Shown here: positions 1 through 8,224 of the stretch, one piece after another
How the letters are laid out: the number at the start of each line of letters is the position of its first letter
How positions within the stretch are numbered: position 1 is the stretch's first letter
Origin: Kitasatospora papulosa
GTDB taxonomy: Bacteria > Actinomycetota > Actinomycetes > Streptomycetales > Streptomycetaceae
DNA length: 19,341 nt
Reading direction: 5' to 3'
Assembly (NCBI RefSeq): GCF_000717245.1
Contig: NZ_JNYQ01000032.1
Span: 1-19,341 of the forward strand
The notes under the pieces: generated by a model
What the model was told of the DNA's origin: nothing
Seen by the model: the letters and a program-made list of their open reading frames with translations, nothing else
Database searches by the model: none
Made by a program: the position numbers and the translations under genes

Positions 1-1542
1 CAGGTCGGTCGTGCCCTGGGACTGCCGGCCGCCGCGGGGCTCGGACCCGCCACCTACTTCGCCGACCTCGCCGCTCCTCACGGGGAACGGCACGTCCGTG
101 TGTGCACCGCGGCCGCCTGCTTCGCCGCGCAGGGAGGGCGCCACCTCGGGGAGGTCGAGCGCGAACTCGGCGTCCCGGCGAACAAGGCCGATCCTGACGG
201 CGGGACCGCGCTGCAGACGGTCCACTGCCTCGGCTACTGCTACGCGGGACCCGCAGCTCTGGACGGCACCGGCCCCCGCACCGGAACGGACCTGGCGGAC
301 CAACTGGCGGGGCGGACACCGCCCCGGACACCCGCCATTCCCGTGGCTGACGCCACCGGCGACCCGGTCCTGCTCTCCGGGATCGTGGCAGGCCTGCCGT
401 CATGGGAGACCTGGCAGCGGACGGTTGCCCGGCTGCGTCCGGAAGACGTACGGCGTGCAGTCGCCGCGTCCGGACTGCGCGGACGCGGCGGCGCCGGATT
501 CCCCGTCGCCGCCAAGTGGGCCGCAACCGGGGCTCGACCCGGCACCGTGGTCATCGCCAACGGGGACGAGGGAGACCCCGGCTCCTTTGCGGACAGACTA
601 CTCATGGAGGAGGACCCCGGCCGGGTGCTCGAAGGGCTGGCGCTCGCCTGCTTCGCCTGCGGTGCCCGCCGTGGCATCGTGCTGGTGCGCTCGGAGTACC
701 CCGCGGCGTTGACCCGCATGCGGCGGGCACTCGCATGCGCGATAGCAGACGGCCACCTCGCCGACACCGAGGACACGGAGGACGCGCGGCCGGCCGTCGA
801 GATCGTCGAAGGAGCGGGCTCGTACGTCGCGGGCGAGGAGACCGCGCTCATCGCCCGTCTCGAAGGGGCCAGAGGGTGCGCCCGCCCCCGGCCCCCGTAT
901 CCGACCGACCGCGGACTGTGGGGGGCACCCACCGTGGTCAACAACGTGGAGACGCTGGCGTCGGTGCCGTGGATCGTGCGAAACGGTGGTGCGCGCTACG
1001 CCCGGTACGGCGCACCGGAGGAATCCGGGACCAAGCTGGTGTGCCTCTCCGAACGGTTCGCTCGTCCCGGCGCGTTCGAGGTGCGGATCGGCACCCCGGT
1101 ACGGCACATCGTCGACGAGCTCGGCGGAGGGCTCAGGAGCGGCGGCCCGGTCGTCCTGCAGATCGGCGGTCCGCTCGGAGGATTCCTCACCGAAGATGAC
1201 CTGGACGTCCCGCTGACGTCGGACGCACTGGCCACTCGTGGCGCCGCGCTGGGGCACGCCGGAATGGTCGCGTTCGACGCTCGGACGGATCCGGTCGAAC
1301 TGATGCGGCACATCTGGGAGTTCGCCGCCCTGGAGAGTTGCGGCGCCTGCTCGCCCTGCCGGGTCGGGACACGCAGAGGGCTGGAGATCGCCGCTGCACA
1401 CACCCCACCCGGCCCGTCGTACGAGAGCCTTGCGAGGCTCATGGGCGAGGGAAGCATGTGCGCGTTCGGGCGCCGGGTGCCCGCTGCCGTCCGCAGCCTG
1501 GCACGCGCCTACGGGCGGGACCTGACGGGCTGGGACCGATGA
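1..1542 (+). CDS. NAD-dependent formate dehydrogenase, fused NuoE/NuoF-like (FdsG-FdsB type) diaphorase subunit, 5' partial
   Basis: The reading frame is open from the first base, so the start lies upstream of the window. The visible 513 residues begin inside a NuoE-like thioredoxin-fold [2Fe-2S] domain: CTAAAC (C-x4-C, bases 103-120) and HCLGYC (C-x3-C, near 223-240) are its four ligands. A NuoF-like domain follows, with the glycine-rich FMN/NADH motifs GLRGRGGAGFP and NGDEGDPGSFADR, an SLBB segment, and a C-terminal [4Fe-4S] site CGACSPC plus a distal Cys in GSMCAFGRR. In this family the subunit passes electrons from formate oxidation to NAD+ in the cytoplasm. It overlaps the catalytic-subunit gene by ATGA, so the pair is translationally coupled. 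Fds-type enzymes usually have separate G and B subunits; here they are one chain. A HoxF-like hydrogenase diaphorase is the alternative, but the formate dehydrogenase partner argues against it. Confidence 0.9.
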   Translation, partial: QVGRALGLPAAAGLGPATYFADLAAPHGERHVRVCTAAACFAAQGGRHLGEVERELGVPANKADPDGGTALQTVHCLGYCYAGPAALDGTGPRTGTDLADQLAGRTPPRTPAIPVADATGDPVLLSGIVAGLPSWETWQRTVARLRPEDVRRAVAASGLRGRGGAGFPVAAKWAATGARPGTVVIANGDEGDPGSFADRLLMEEDPGRVLEGLALACFACGARRGIVLVRSEYPAALTRMRRALACAIADGHLADTEDTEDARPAVEIVEGAGSYVAGEETALIARLEGARGCARPRPPYPTDRGLWGAPTVVNNVETLASVPWIVRNGGARYARYGAPEESGTKLVCLSERFARPGAFEVRIGTPVRHIVDELGGGLRSGGPVVLQIGGPLGGFLTEDDLDVPLTSDALATRGAALGHAGMVAFDARTDPVELMRHIWEFAALESCGACSPCRVGTRRGLEIAAAHTPPGPSYESLARLMGEGSMCAFGRRVPAAVRSLARAYGRDLTGWDR

Positions 1543-4226
1543 CCCTGCTCCGGGTGGACGGCCTGCCCGTGGAGGTTCGCGAAGGTGCGTCCCTGCTCGA
1601 CGCGGTCCGCGTGGCGGGAACAGAACTGCCCACGCTCTGCCATGACGACCGCCTCCGGCCGGCAGGATCCTGCAGGACCTGCCTGGTCCGTGCGGACGGC
1701 CGGATCACGGCAGCCTGCGTGACTCCCGCCGCACCCGGCACAAACGTCACCACCGCACAGCAAGACCTGTGCGACCTGCGCCGAGACGCCATCGAGCTCA
1801 TCGTCTCGGCCCTTCCGCCGCACGCCCTGGCCGACGGAAGCCGCAGCGAACTCGCCGAAACCTGTCGCAGGCTGGGCATCACCCCGAGGACGGCGGCCCC
1901 GAAGACGTCCGGCCACCGTGACGACAGCCACCCGTACATCGAGCTCGACCAGGATCTGTGTATCGCCTGCGGCCGCTGTGTACGGATGTGCGACGACGTG
2001 CAGGGAACCTTCGCACTCACCCTCACGGGCCGTGGTGCCGACACCGTCGTCGCCCCCGGAACGGGCGGACCGTGGGCACAGTCGGACTGCGTGGCATGCG
2101 GAGGCTGCGTCGACACCTGTCCGACCGGAGCCATCACGCACCCGGGACCGGGGCGTGGCATCACCACCGCCCAGCCCCGGCAGGAGCAGGTGCGCACCAC
2201 GTGCGGCTACTGCGGTGTCGGCTGCGCCCTCGACGTCGTGGTCGACGAGAACCAGGTGTCAGCCGTCCTGCCCGCCCTCGACGGCCCCGTCAACCAGGGA
2301 CACGCGTGCGTCAAGGGCCGTTTCTCCCACGGCTACCTGACCTCAGAGGAACGCCTGGCGCACCCGTTGGTCCGGAAGAACGGCAGCCTCGAACCGGTCG
2401 GTTGGGAAGAGGCTCTGGCCCGAGTCGCGGACGGGTTGCGCGGCGCTGTGGAGACGGGCGGACCCGATGCCGTGGCCGCGATCTCCTCGGCCAGGGCCAC
2501 CAACGAGGAGAACTACCTCGTCCAGAAATTCCTGCGCACGGTCGTGGGGACGAACAACGTCGACAACTGCTCCCGGCTCTGCCACGCCCCGTCCGCGGCA
2601 GGCCTCTCCGCAGCGTTCGGACGGGCCGGAGGCACCGATTCGTTCGACGATGTGGGGAAGGCAGACTGCCTCCTGGTCGTCGGGGCCAACCCGGTCGAAG
2701 CCCACCCCGTCGTCGGAGCCCGACTGCTCCAACAGGCGCTGCGAGGGGCTTCGCTGATCGTGGCCGACCCCAGAAAGGTGGGCCTCGCGCACCAGGCGGA
2801 CATCCACCTGAGGCCCCGGCCGGGCACCAACGTCGCGCTGTTCAACGGTCTCGCGCACGTGCTGGTCGCCGAGGGCATGACCGACCCCGACTTCCTGCGT
2901 GACCGTGCCGCGGGCCTCGACGAACTGGTCGAAATGCTCGCCCAGTACCCGCCCGCACGCACCGCCGAACTGACCGGCATACCCGCCGAGGACGTCACGG
3001 CCGCGGCCCGCCTCTACGGCAGGGCGCGGCGGCCCGCCATCCTGTACGGGCTCGGGGTCACCGAGCACCTGCACGGCACTGACGGCGTCCGCACCTTGGC
3101 CAATCTGGCCATCCTGCGCGGTGCGGTCGGGGACACCGGCCGCGGATACGGAGTCACCCCCCTGCGAGGCCAGAACAACGTCCAGGGCGCCTCCGACATG
3201 GGGGCACTGCCGGACATGCTCCCCGGCTACGGCCTGATCACCGACCCCGGGACCCGAGCACGGGCAGAAGCCGTATGGGGACGCACGCTGCCGGCACGGG
3301 CCGGCCTGCGTATCCCCGAGATGTTCGACGCCGCACGACGAGGCACCCTTCGCGCCCTCTGGATCATCGGTGAGGACGTCTGCGCCACCGACCCGAACAG
3401 TCATCAGGTCGCCGACGCCCTCGACGCCTGCCCCCTGGTCGTCGTGAACGAACTCTTCCTCAGCGAGACCGCGCGGCACGCCGACGTCGTCCTGCCCGTC
3501 GCGTCATGGCTGGAGAAGGACGGTACGTTCGTGAACTTCGACCGCCGCTTCCAGCGCGTGCGCACCGCCGTGCGACCGCCCGCGGCAGCACGCACCGACT
3601 TCGACGTCGTGCATGCCGTAGCCGCCGCCATGGGAGCGGACCTGGGCTGCCCCACGCCGGCCGAGACACTTGCCGAGTGCGGGCGGGTCGCCCCCGTCTT
3701 CGCCGGCATCTCCCACGAACGGCTCGACAGGGAGGGAGCCGTGGCCTGGCCGTGCCCCGCACCCGACCTGCCCGGTGAAGCAACCCTCTACACCGACTCA
3801 TTCAGCACTCCCGACGGAAGAGCCCAACTGTCCGCAGCCCCGTACCTCCCCCCGGGGGAGGCTCCCGACGCCGCCTACCCCCTGCTTCTCGTCACCGGCC
3901 GCCGCTGGGCCCACTACAACTCCGGCAGCATGACCAGACGCGGCGGAAACCTGCGCCTCGAAGCGGGCGACCACATCGATCTCCACCCGCTCGATGCCGC
4001 ACGTCTCGGAGTCGGTGACGGTACCGAGGTGACCGTCGAGAGCCGCCACGGCACAGCCCGCCTGGTCGCTCGGCTCAGTGACGAGCTGTGCCCTGGACAG
4101 GTCTTCTGTGCTTTCCACTTCCCGGAGAGCGGCGTCAATGCCCTGACATCCCACCATGCGGATACCGTCACGGACTGCCCCGAATACAAGGTCACCGCGG
4201 TCCGACTGACGCCCGGGGCGGTGTGA
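1539..4226 (+). CDS. fdhF: Formate dehydrogenase catalytic (alpha) subunit, molybdenum/bis-MGD, cysteine type
   Basis: An 895-residue FdsA/FdhF-like subunit oxidising formate to CO2 in the cytoplasm. Domains in order: plant-type [2Fe-2S] (Cys34, 45, 48, 60); two-cluster ferredoxin domain (CIACGRC with Cys141/144/147/151; CVACGGC with Cys184/187/190/194); [4Fe-4S] head of the molybdopterin domain (Cys222, 225, 229, 257); then the bis-MGD fold. Cys348-His349 in NCSRLCHAP matches the Sec/Cys-His active site, so this is a Cys enzyme. RGQNNVQGASDMG and HYNSGSMTRR are family cofactor-region motifs. The ATG at 1539 overlaps the upstream stop as ATGA; an earlier in-frame ATG at 1338 lies deep inside the diaphorase gene and is rejected. 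The His-Cys3 motif usual in Fds/NuoG after the first domain is not visible. The C-terminus looks complete (PEYKVTAVRL). The symbol follows the general family name; fdsA-type is functionally closer. Confidence 0.93.
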   Translation: MTLLRVDGLPVEVREGASLLDAVRVAGTELPTLCHDDRLRPAGSCRTCLVRADGRITAACVTPAAPGTNVTTAQQDLCDLRRDAIELIVSALPPHALADGSRSELAETCRRLGITPRTAAPKTSGHRDDSHPYIELDQDLCIACGRCVRMCDDVQGTFALTLTGRGADTVVAPGTGGPWAQSDCVACGGCVDTCPTGAITHPGPGRGITTAQPRQEQVRTTCGYCGVGCALDVVVDENQVSAVLPALDGPVNQGHACVKGRFSHGYLTSEERLAHPLVRKNGSLEPVGWEEALARVADGLRGAVETGGPDAVAAISSARATNEENYLVQKFLRTVVGTNNVDNCSRLCHAPSAAGLSAAFGRAGGTDSFDDVGKADCLLVVGANPVEAHPVVGARLLQQALRGASLIVADPRKVGLAHQADIHLRPRPGTNVALFNGLAHVLVAEGMTDPDFLRDRAAGLDELVEMLAQYPPARTAELTGIPAEDVTAAARLYGRARRPAILYGLGVTEHLHGTDGVRTLANLAILRGAVGDTGRGYGVTPLRGQNNVQGASDMGALPDMLPGYGLITDPGTRARAEAVWGRTLPARAGLRIPEMFDAARRGTLRALWIIGEDVCATDPNSHQVADALDACPLVVVNELFLSETARHADVVLPVASWLEKDGTFVNFDRRFQRVRTAVRPPAAARTDFDVVHAVAAAMGADLGCPTPAETLAECGRVAPVFAGISHERLDREGAVAWPCPAPDLPGEATLYTDSFSTPDGRAQLSAAPYLPPGEAPDAAYPLLLVTGRRWAHYNSGSMTRRGGNLRLEAGDHIDLHPLDAARLGVGDGTEVTVESRHGTARLVARLSDELCPGQVFCAFHFPESGVNALTSHHADTVTDCPEYKVTAVRLTPGAV

Positions 4227-4569
4227 CCCGGCTGTCGCACCACGCGGCCTCGACGAACGTCCACCCGGGCCTGGCACACACCGCAGGTGCGGACATCAAC
4301 TCCTCGGCACGTACGCCCTCCGCTTTCGCCCGCTCCCATGCCTCCGGATCCAGCACGGCCGGTAGCCCCGCGGGTTCGGCGCGGTCCGTGGTCTTGCGCA
4401 GGAGATCCGCTTCGGAGACGACCCCGAGGACATGTTCACCGTCGTCAACCACGGGAACGGCAGCCACCCGACTCTCGTAAAGGGCGCGTACCACGTCCTT
4501 GAACGGTGTGTCGCGGTGGACGCTGACCACACGCCGACTCATCAGCCCGTCGATCCTGCGATGGTGCAT
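4192..4569 (-). pseudogene. CBS-domain protein, 3'-truncated (second CBS domain and any BON domain lost)
   Basis: Last gene of the minus-strand operon. It starts at ATG 4569, which overlaps the stop of the acyl carrier protein gene (TGATG) and has a GGAGGGA ribosome site. The 125-residue product has a normal first CBS domain (GLMSRRVVSVHRDT to GVVSEADLLRK) and the start of a second (ELMSAPAVCARPGWTFVEAA). At about base 4242 similarity to the intact paralogue at 10026-10703 stops, and about 16 unrelated residues run to a stop inside the 3' end of the formate dehydrogenase gene. The intact paralogue has about 225 residues including a BON domain. A single CBS domain does not make the usual ligand-binding pair, so loss of function is likely, although the fragment is still in a translated operon. 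Confidence 0.8.
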
Positions 4570-4838
4570 CACCGGCTTCTCCCTCCGTGCGCGACGTGCT
4601 CCCGCGACTCGAGAAGGCGGGCACAGCCCTCCCACGTGACCAGGGAGGGATAGTCGTTCTCCGTGAGCTCCTGGCCGCTGAGACGGGCCAGCGCCTCGAC
4701 GAACCCGAGAAAATCGAGTGAGTCCATCTCGAACGTGTCGCGGAGATTCGCTTCGGGGGCCAGGCCCGTGAAGTCGGCGCCGGGAACGACGTGCTGGACG
4801 GCCTCTTGCACGAATCTGCGCGCCTGGTCGTGATTCAT
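4569..4838 (-). CDS. Stand-alone acyl carrier protein in the 2-oxoacid dehydrogenase operon
   Basis: An 89-residue protein with the acyl carrier fold. The phosphopantetheine attachment motif is FEMDSLDFLGFVEAL with Ser40 as the predicted modified residue, followed by the acidic helix and LTENDYPSLVTWEGC typical of carrier proteins. The start at 4838 was chosen because it overlaps the upstream E2 stop as ATGA and has GGAGGAG five bases or so upstream; longer in-frame starts lie inside the E2 gene. Known carrier proteins hold acyl groups as thioesters for synthases, ligases or transferases. No ketosynthase or adenylation domain is encoded here, so the likely partners are the E2 and the ligase of the same operon; that is inference. 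Family assignment is firm; the acyl group it carries is unknown. Confidence 0.88.
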   Translation of the reverse strand: MNHDQARRFVQEAVQHVVPGADFTGLAPEANLRDTFEMDSLDFLGFVEALARLSGQELTENDYPSLVTWEGCARLLESREHVAHGGRSR

Positions 4839-6196
4839 AGCTCCTCCGGTCGTTGCAGGAGACGGTCGAGGCAGTTGAGGAACCGCGCTCCAGTGGCACC
4901 GTTGGCAGCCCGGTGGTCCAGGGACAGTGTTGCCGTCAGCGTGGGGCGTACGCCGAGCAGGCCGTTCACGGCCGCAGGGCGTTCGATCACGCGTCCGAGC
5001 CCAACCAGGGCCACCTGAGGTGGATAGATGACACCGAACACGCACTCGACACCCTGATCGCCCAAGCTCGTGATGGTGATGCTGGGATCTGCCGTCTCCG
5101 AGGCTCGCAGACGGCCTCTGCGCGCCCTCGACACGAGATCCTTCAACGAGGACATGACCTCAGGCAGGGAGCGGCGCTCCGCTTCGCCGAGCGCGGGGAC
5201 CACGAGCCCTCCCTGTCGGAGTGCGACCGCGACCCCGAGACGAACCTGCCTGGCAGGGACGAACGCGTCATCTATCCAGTGTCCGTTGAGCTCGGGAACC
5301 TCTTCTGCCGCACAGGCCACAGCCTTCAGCATCAGCGCAGCGGGTATTAGCCGTTCGGACAGCGGCAGAGCGGTGTTGCGGTCGCGCATCCAGTCCAGTG
5401 CTGTCCCCATATCGATGGTCGTGGACAGGTAGAAGTGCGGGATCTCGCGCTTGGAACGTGCCATCAGACGGGCCGTTCCCGTGCGGTCGGTCTCCTTCCG
5501 GCTGCGCCCCACCGCCGGAAGCGCCGGCTCCTGCGCCGACGGCAGGGACCGTGTCTGTGCGGACGGTGGTTCGGACGGAGTCTGCGTCGCTTCGCGCACA
5601 TCCGCAGCACGAACGGTGCCGTTGCGTCCACTGCCGGGGACCTTCGCGATGTCGATACCGGACTCCGCTGCCAGCTTGCGGGCGAGAGGCGACGCTTTTG
5701 TCCGTCCGTCCGAGGACACCGGCTTTGCTGCGGTGCCGGCCGCCCGAATGATGTCCGCGCGCGTGATCCGTCCGCCCGCACCCGAGCCGTGGAGTTCTCC
5801 CAGATCCACACGCCGCTCCCCGGCAAGGCGACGTATCAGAGGCGTGACGAAGCCGTCCTCCCGAGTGGTCGTTCCGCGAGGGGGTACGGGAGGATGCTCC
5901 GGCACAGCCGGAGGGGAAGGGGCCCTCTGTCCGGGGCGCCCGTCGGCGGGCTTCTCGCGATCCCCTTCTTCGATCAGCGCCAACGGAGTCCCGACCGGCA
6001 CAGTGGTGCCCTCCGGTACGAGCAGGGAATCAACGGTTCCCGTCTGGAAGCACTCCACCTCGATGGCTGACTTGGACGTCTCGACGACGGCTACGACATC
6101 ACCCCGGGACACGCGGTCCCCGGGACGGACCAGCCATTGGGACAGCGTCCCCTCGTCCATGTCCGCCCCCAGGGACGGCATCGTGAACTCGGGCAT
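4835..6196 (-). CDS. Dihydrolipoamide acyltransferase (E2) with one lipoyl and two peripheral-subunit-binding domains
   Basis: A 453-residue E2 core of a 2-oxoacid dehydrogenase complex. Residues 1-78 are a lipoyl domain with the lipoylated lysine in ETSKSAIEVE (Lys42). A Pro/Ala-rich linker leads to two E3/E1-binding domains: about 117-152 (TPLIRRLAGERRVDLGELHG) and about 168-203 (SPLARKLAAESGIDIAKVPG). The trimeric acyltransferase domain fills about 235-453, with catalytic His428 in DHRAANGA. The family motif is HxxxDG; here the Asp is Asn432. Typical E2s of this kind have one binding domain, so the duplicate is unusual. It lies one base after the E1 beta stop and overlaps the carrier protein start (ATGA). 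It should move an acyl group from the lipoyl arm to CoA, or possibly to the adjacent carrier protein. Pyruvate, acetoin and branched-chain complexes cannot be told apart by eye. Confidence 0.92.
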   Translation of the reverse strand: MPEFTMPSLGADMDEGTLSQWLVRPGDRVSRGDVVAVVETSKSAIEVECFQTGTVDSLLVPEGTTVPVGTPLALIEEGDREKPADGRPGQRAPSPPAVPEHPPVPPRGTTTREDGFVTPLIRRLAGERRVDLGELHGSGAGGRITRADIIRAAGTAAKPVSSDGRTKASPLARKLAAESGIDIAKVPGSGRNGTVRAADVREATQTPSEPPSAQTRSLPSAQEPALPAVGRSRKETDRTGTARLMARSKREIPHFYLSTTIDMGTALDWMRDRNTALPLSERLIPAALMLKAVACAAEEVPELNGHWIDDAFVPARQVRLGVAVALRQGGLVVPALGEAERRSLPEVMSSLKDLVSRARRGRLRASETADPSITITSLGDQGVECVFGVIYPPQVALVGLGRVIERPAAVNGLLGVRPTLTATLSLDHRAANGATGARFLNCLDRLLQRPEEL

Positions 6197-6197
6197 C

Positions 6198-7193
6198 TCA
6201 GCTCACCACCCGGCGTGCCGCAGCCACGATTCCCGGAACCTGCGGCAGCGCTGCCTCCTCCAGTTGGCTGGCGTAGGGGATCGGGACCTCCGCGCTGCAG
6301 CCCCGCTCGACGGGCGCGTCCAGGTCGAAGAACGCCTGTTCCGTGATCCGGGCGGAGATCTCGGAGGACAGGCTTCCGCTCCGCCAGCCCTCATCGACCA
6401 CGACGGCCCGGTGGGTCCGCCGGATCGAACTGATGATGGTGGCATCGTCGAGTGGTCGCAGAGAGCGCAGATCGACCACCTCTGCGCTGATGCCGTCCCC
6501 AGCCAGCTCCTCCGCTGCGGCGAGGGCCTTCGACAGACACCCGCCGTACGCGATAACCGTGAGGTCCGTGCCCTTACGCGGCACCGTCGCGTGATCCAGG
6601 TCCACTGCGGGCACGGCGGGATCGAGATGTCCCTCGACGTTGTACAGGGTGCCGTGCTCGAAGATGAGGACAGGGTCGGGGTCCGCCAGAGCCGGGGCCA
6701 GGAGCAGGCGCGCGTCCTGCAACGTCGCCGGGGCCAGGACCCGGATCCCGGGTATGTGCGCGTACCAGCCCTCCAGACTGTGCGAGTGCTGGGCCGCGAG
6801 CTGGCGTCCGGCACCCGTAGTCATCCGGATCACGAGCGGAATGTTGATCTGGCCGCCCGACATGTGACGCAGCGTTGCCGCGTTGTTGAGTATCTGGTCC
6901 AGTGCCAGCAGACTGAAGTTGACGGTCATGATCTCGACGATCGGTCGCATCCCCGCCAGCGCCGCGCCGATTCCCGCGCCGACGAAGGCGGACTCGGACA
7001 GAGGGGTGTCCCGGACCCGGTCCGGGCCGAACTCCTCGATAAGCCCCAGGCTGACGCCGAAGCAGCCTCCGTAGCGCCCCACGTCCTCACCCATCAGGAA
7101 CACCCGGTCGTCCGCCGTGAGTGCCTCCCGCAGCGCGTCCCGCAGCGCTTCACGGAAAGTGGTGGCCCCGTTGTGGTCGCCGCCCGCCTTCAT
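6198..7193 (-). CDS. 2-oxoacid dehydrogenase E1 component, beta subunit (pyruvate/acetoin type)
   Basis: A 331-residue transketolase-like beta subunit. Visible family motifs are GEDVGRYGGCFG near the N-terminus, the conserved DTPLSE, the mid-domain PIVEIMTVNFSLLALDQI, and AQHSHSLEGWYAHIPG, which holds active-site histidines. Length matches PdhB/AcoB proteins (about 325-340). With the alpha subunit it decarboxylates a 2-oxo acid on thiamine diphosphate and transfers the acyl group to the E2 lipoyl arm. The ATG at 7193 overlaps the alpha-subunit stop by four bases (ATGA) and is preceded by AGGAG. Substrate could be pyruvate, acetoin or another small 2-oxo acid. Confidence 0.92.
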   Translation of the reverse strand: MKAGGDHNGATTFREALRDALREALTADDRVFLMGEDVGRYGGCFGVSLGLIEEFGPDRVRDTPLSESAFVGAGIGAALAGMRPIVEIMTVNFSLLALDQILNNAATLRHMSGGQINIPLVIRMTTGAGRQLAAQHSHSLEGWYAHIPGIRVLAPATLQDARLLLAPALADPDPVLIFEHGTLYNVEGHLDPAVPAVDLDHATVPRKGTDLTVIAYGGCLSKALAAAEELAGDGISAEVVDLRSLRPLDDATIISSIRRTHRAVVVDEGWRSGSLSSEISARITEQAFFDLDAPVERGCSAEVPIPYASQLEEAALPQVPGIVAAARRVVS

Positions 7194-8224
7194 GATTTCT
7201 CCTCGTTCCGGCCCGTCACATGGTGCAGGAGGCTTTCAACGGGCTCCTTCGGCGCCTGCTCGGCGGCCGCGACCGCGGCTTCGATCTCCTCGGCGATCCC
7301 ACGCTCCACCTTTTTCAGCCTGGCGGACGTGAGCCGCCCGGAGGAACGTAGTGCCTCGGTCATGCCGGTGACCGGGTCGTGTTGCTTCCACTTCGCGATC
7401 TCGTCCTTCGGGCGGTACCGGTCCGGGTCGTACATCGAATGCGCGCGGAAGCGGTAGGTGCGTGCCTCCAGCAAGTGCGGACCGCCTCCCGCACGGATCG
7501 AGGTCACGGCACGGTGTGCGGCCTTTTCGACGGCGTGCACATCCATCCCGTCGACGGCCCAGGCGGCCATCCCGTACGATGCCGCCCGCATCGCGAGGTC
7601 CGTCTGAGCATGCTCCCGGGCGAGTGCCGTCCCCATCGCGTAGAGGTTGTTCTCGCAGACGAACAGCACGGGGAGCTCCCACAGCGCCGCGAGGTTTGCC
7701 GTCTCGTGGAACTCACCCTCGGCGAACGCTCCGTCCCCGAAGAAGCAGCAGGTGACGCGCTCCCTGCCGCGCATCCTGTCGGCCAGCGCCAGGCCTGCAG
7801 CCAACGGCAGGCCACCTGCGACGATCGCATTGCCCCCGTAGAAACGTCTTCCTGGATCGAACAGGTGCATGGAACCCCCGCGTCCCTTGCTGCACCCTGT
7901 CAGCCGGCCGTACATCTCCGCCATCACGGCCTCAGGGGGCACTCCCCGGGCCAGGGCGTGCCCGTGCTCCCGGTACGTCGACACCACCGCGTCATGCTCG
8001 GTGAGGGCCTGGTGGACGCCGACAGCCACGGCCTCCTCGCCTATGTACAGGTGCACGAAGCCACGGATGGCCGCCGCACTGTACAGCTCGACACAGCGTT
8101 CCTCGAAGCGGCGGATGAGCAGCATGTCCCGCAACAGGTGCCGGTCATGGGCGGCGTCGGAGTCCTTCGCCTTCGTTCGACGGCCCTGATGCCCGGCAGC
8201 GGAGGTCTCGCCTGCGCTGTTCAT
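7190..8224 (-). CDS. 2-oxoacid dehydrogenase E1 component, alpha subunit (pyruvate/acetoin type, thiamine diphosphate-binding)
   Basis: A 344-residue E1 alpha subunit. The thiamine diphosphate motif runs from GDGAFAEGEFHE (Gly163 onward) to ENN at 191-193. Other family features are IRRFEERCVELY, STYREHGHALARG, CSKGRGGSMHLFD and the active-site loop RFRAHSMYDPDRYR near 258-271. The first 25 residues are polar, rich in Lys/Arg/Ser and weakly conserved-looking. The start at 8224 overlaps the ligase stop as ATGA and is preceded by GAGGAGA. It forms an alpha2beta2 E1 with the next gene. PdhA and AcoA families are so alike that the substrate cannot be fixed from sequence. Confidence 0.92.
   Translation of the reverse strand: MNSAGETSAAGHQGRRTKAKDSDAAHDRHLLRDMLLIRRFEERCVELYSAAAIRGFVHLYIGEEAVAVGVHQALTEHDAVVSTYREHGHALARGVPPEAVMAEMYGRLTGCSKGRGGSMHLFDPGRRFYGGNAIVAGGLPLAAGLALADRMRGRERVTCCFFGDGAFAEGEFHETANLAALWELPVLFVCENNLYAMGTALAREHAQTDLAMRAASYGMAAWAVDGMDVHAVEKAAHRAVTSIRAGGGPHLLEARTYRFRAHSMYDPDRYRPKDEIAKWKQHDPVTGMTEALRSSGRLTSARLKKVERGIAEEIEAAVAAAEQAPKEPVESLLHHVTGRNEEKS

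Noticed and set aside
1338..1541. A longer start for the formate dehydrogenase catalytic subunit.
   Set aside because: It lies inside the diaphorase gene in another frame. The ATG at 1539 gives the standard N-terminus and an ATGA overlap.
2568..2590. Selenocysteine at the formate dehydrogenase active site.
   Set aside because: The codon at the ligand position is TGC (2580-2582), so no recoding is needed.
5451..7457. Long open frames antisense to the operon (for example 5451-7457 and 8467-10017 on the plus strand).
   Set aside because: They mirror E1/E2 and ligase genes that have clear domains. In GC-rich DNA the opposite strand stays open by codon bias, and these products show no domain, ribosome site or plausible composition.
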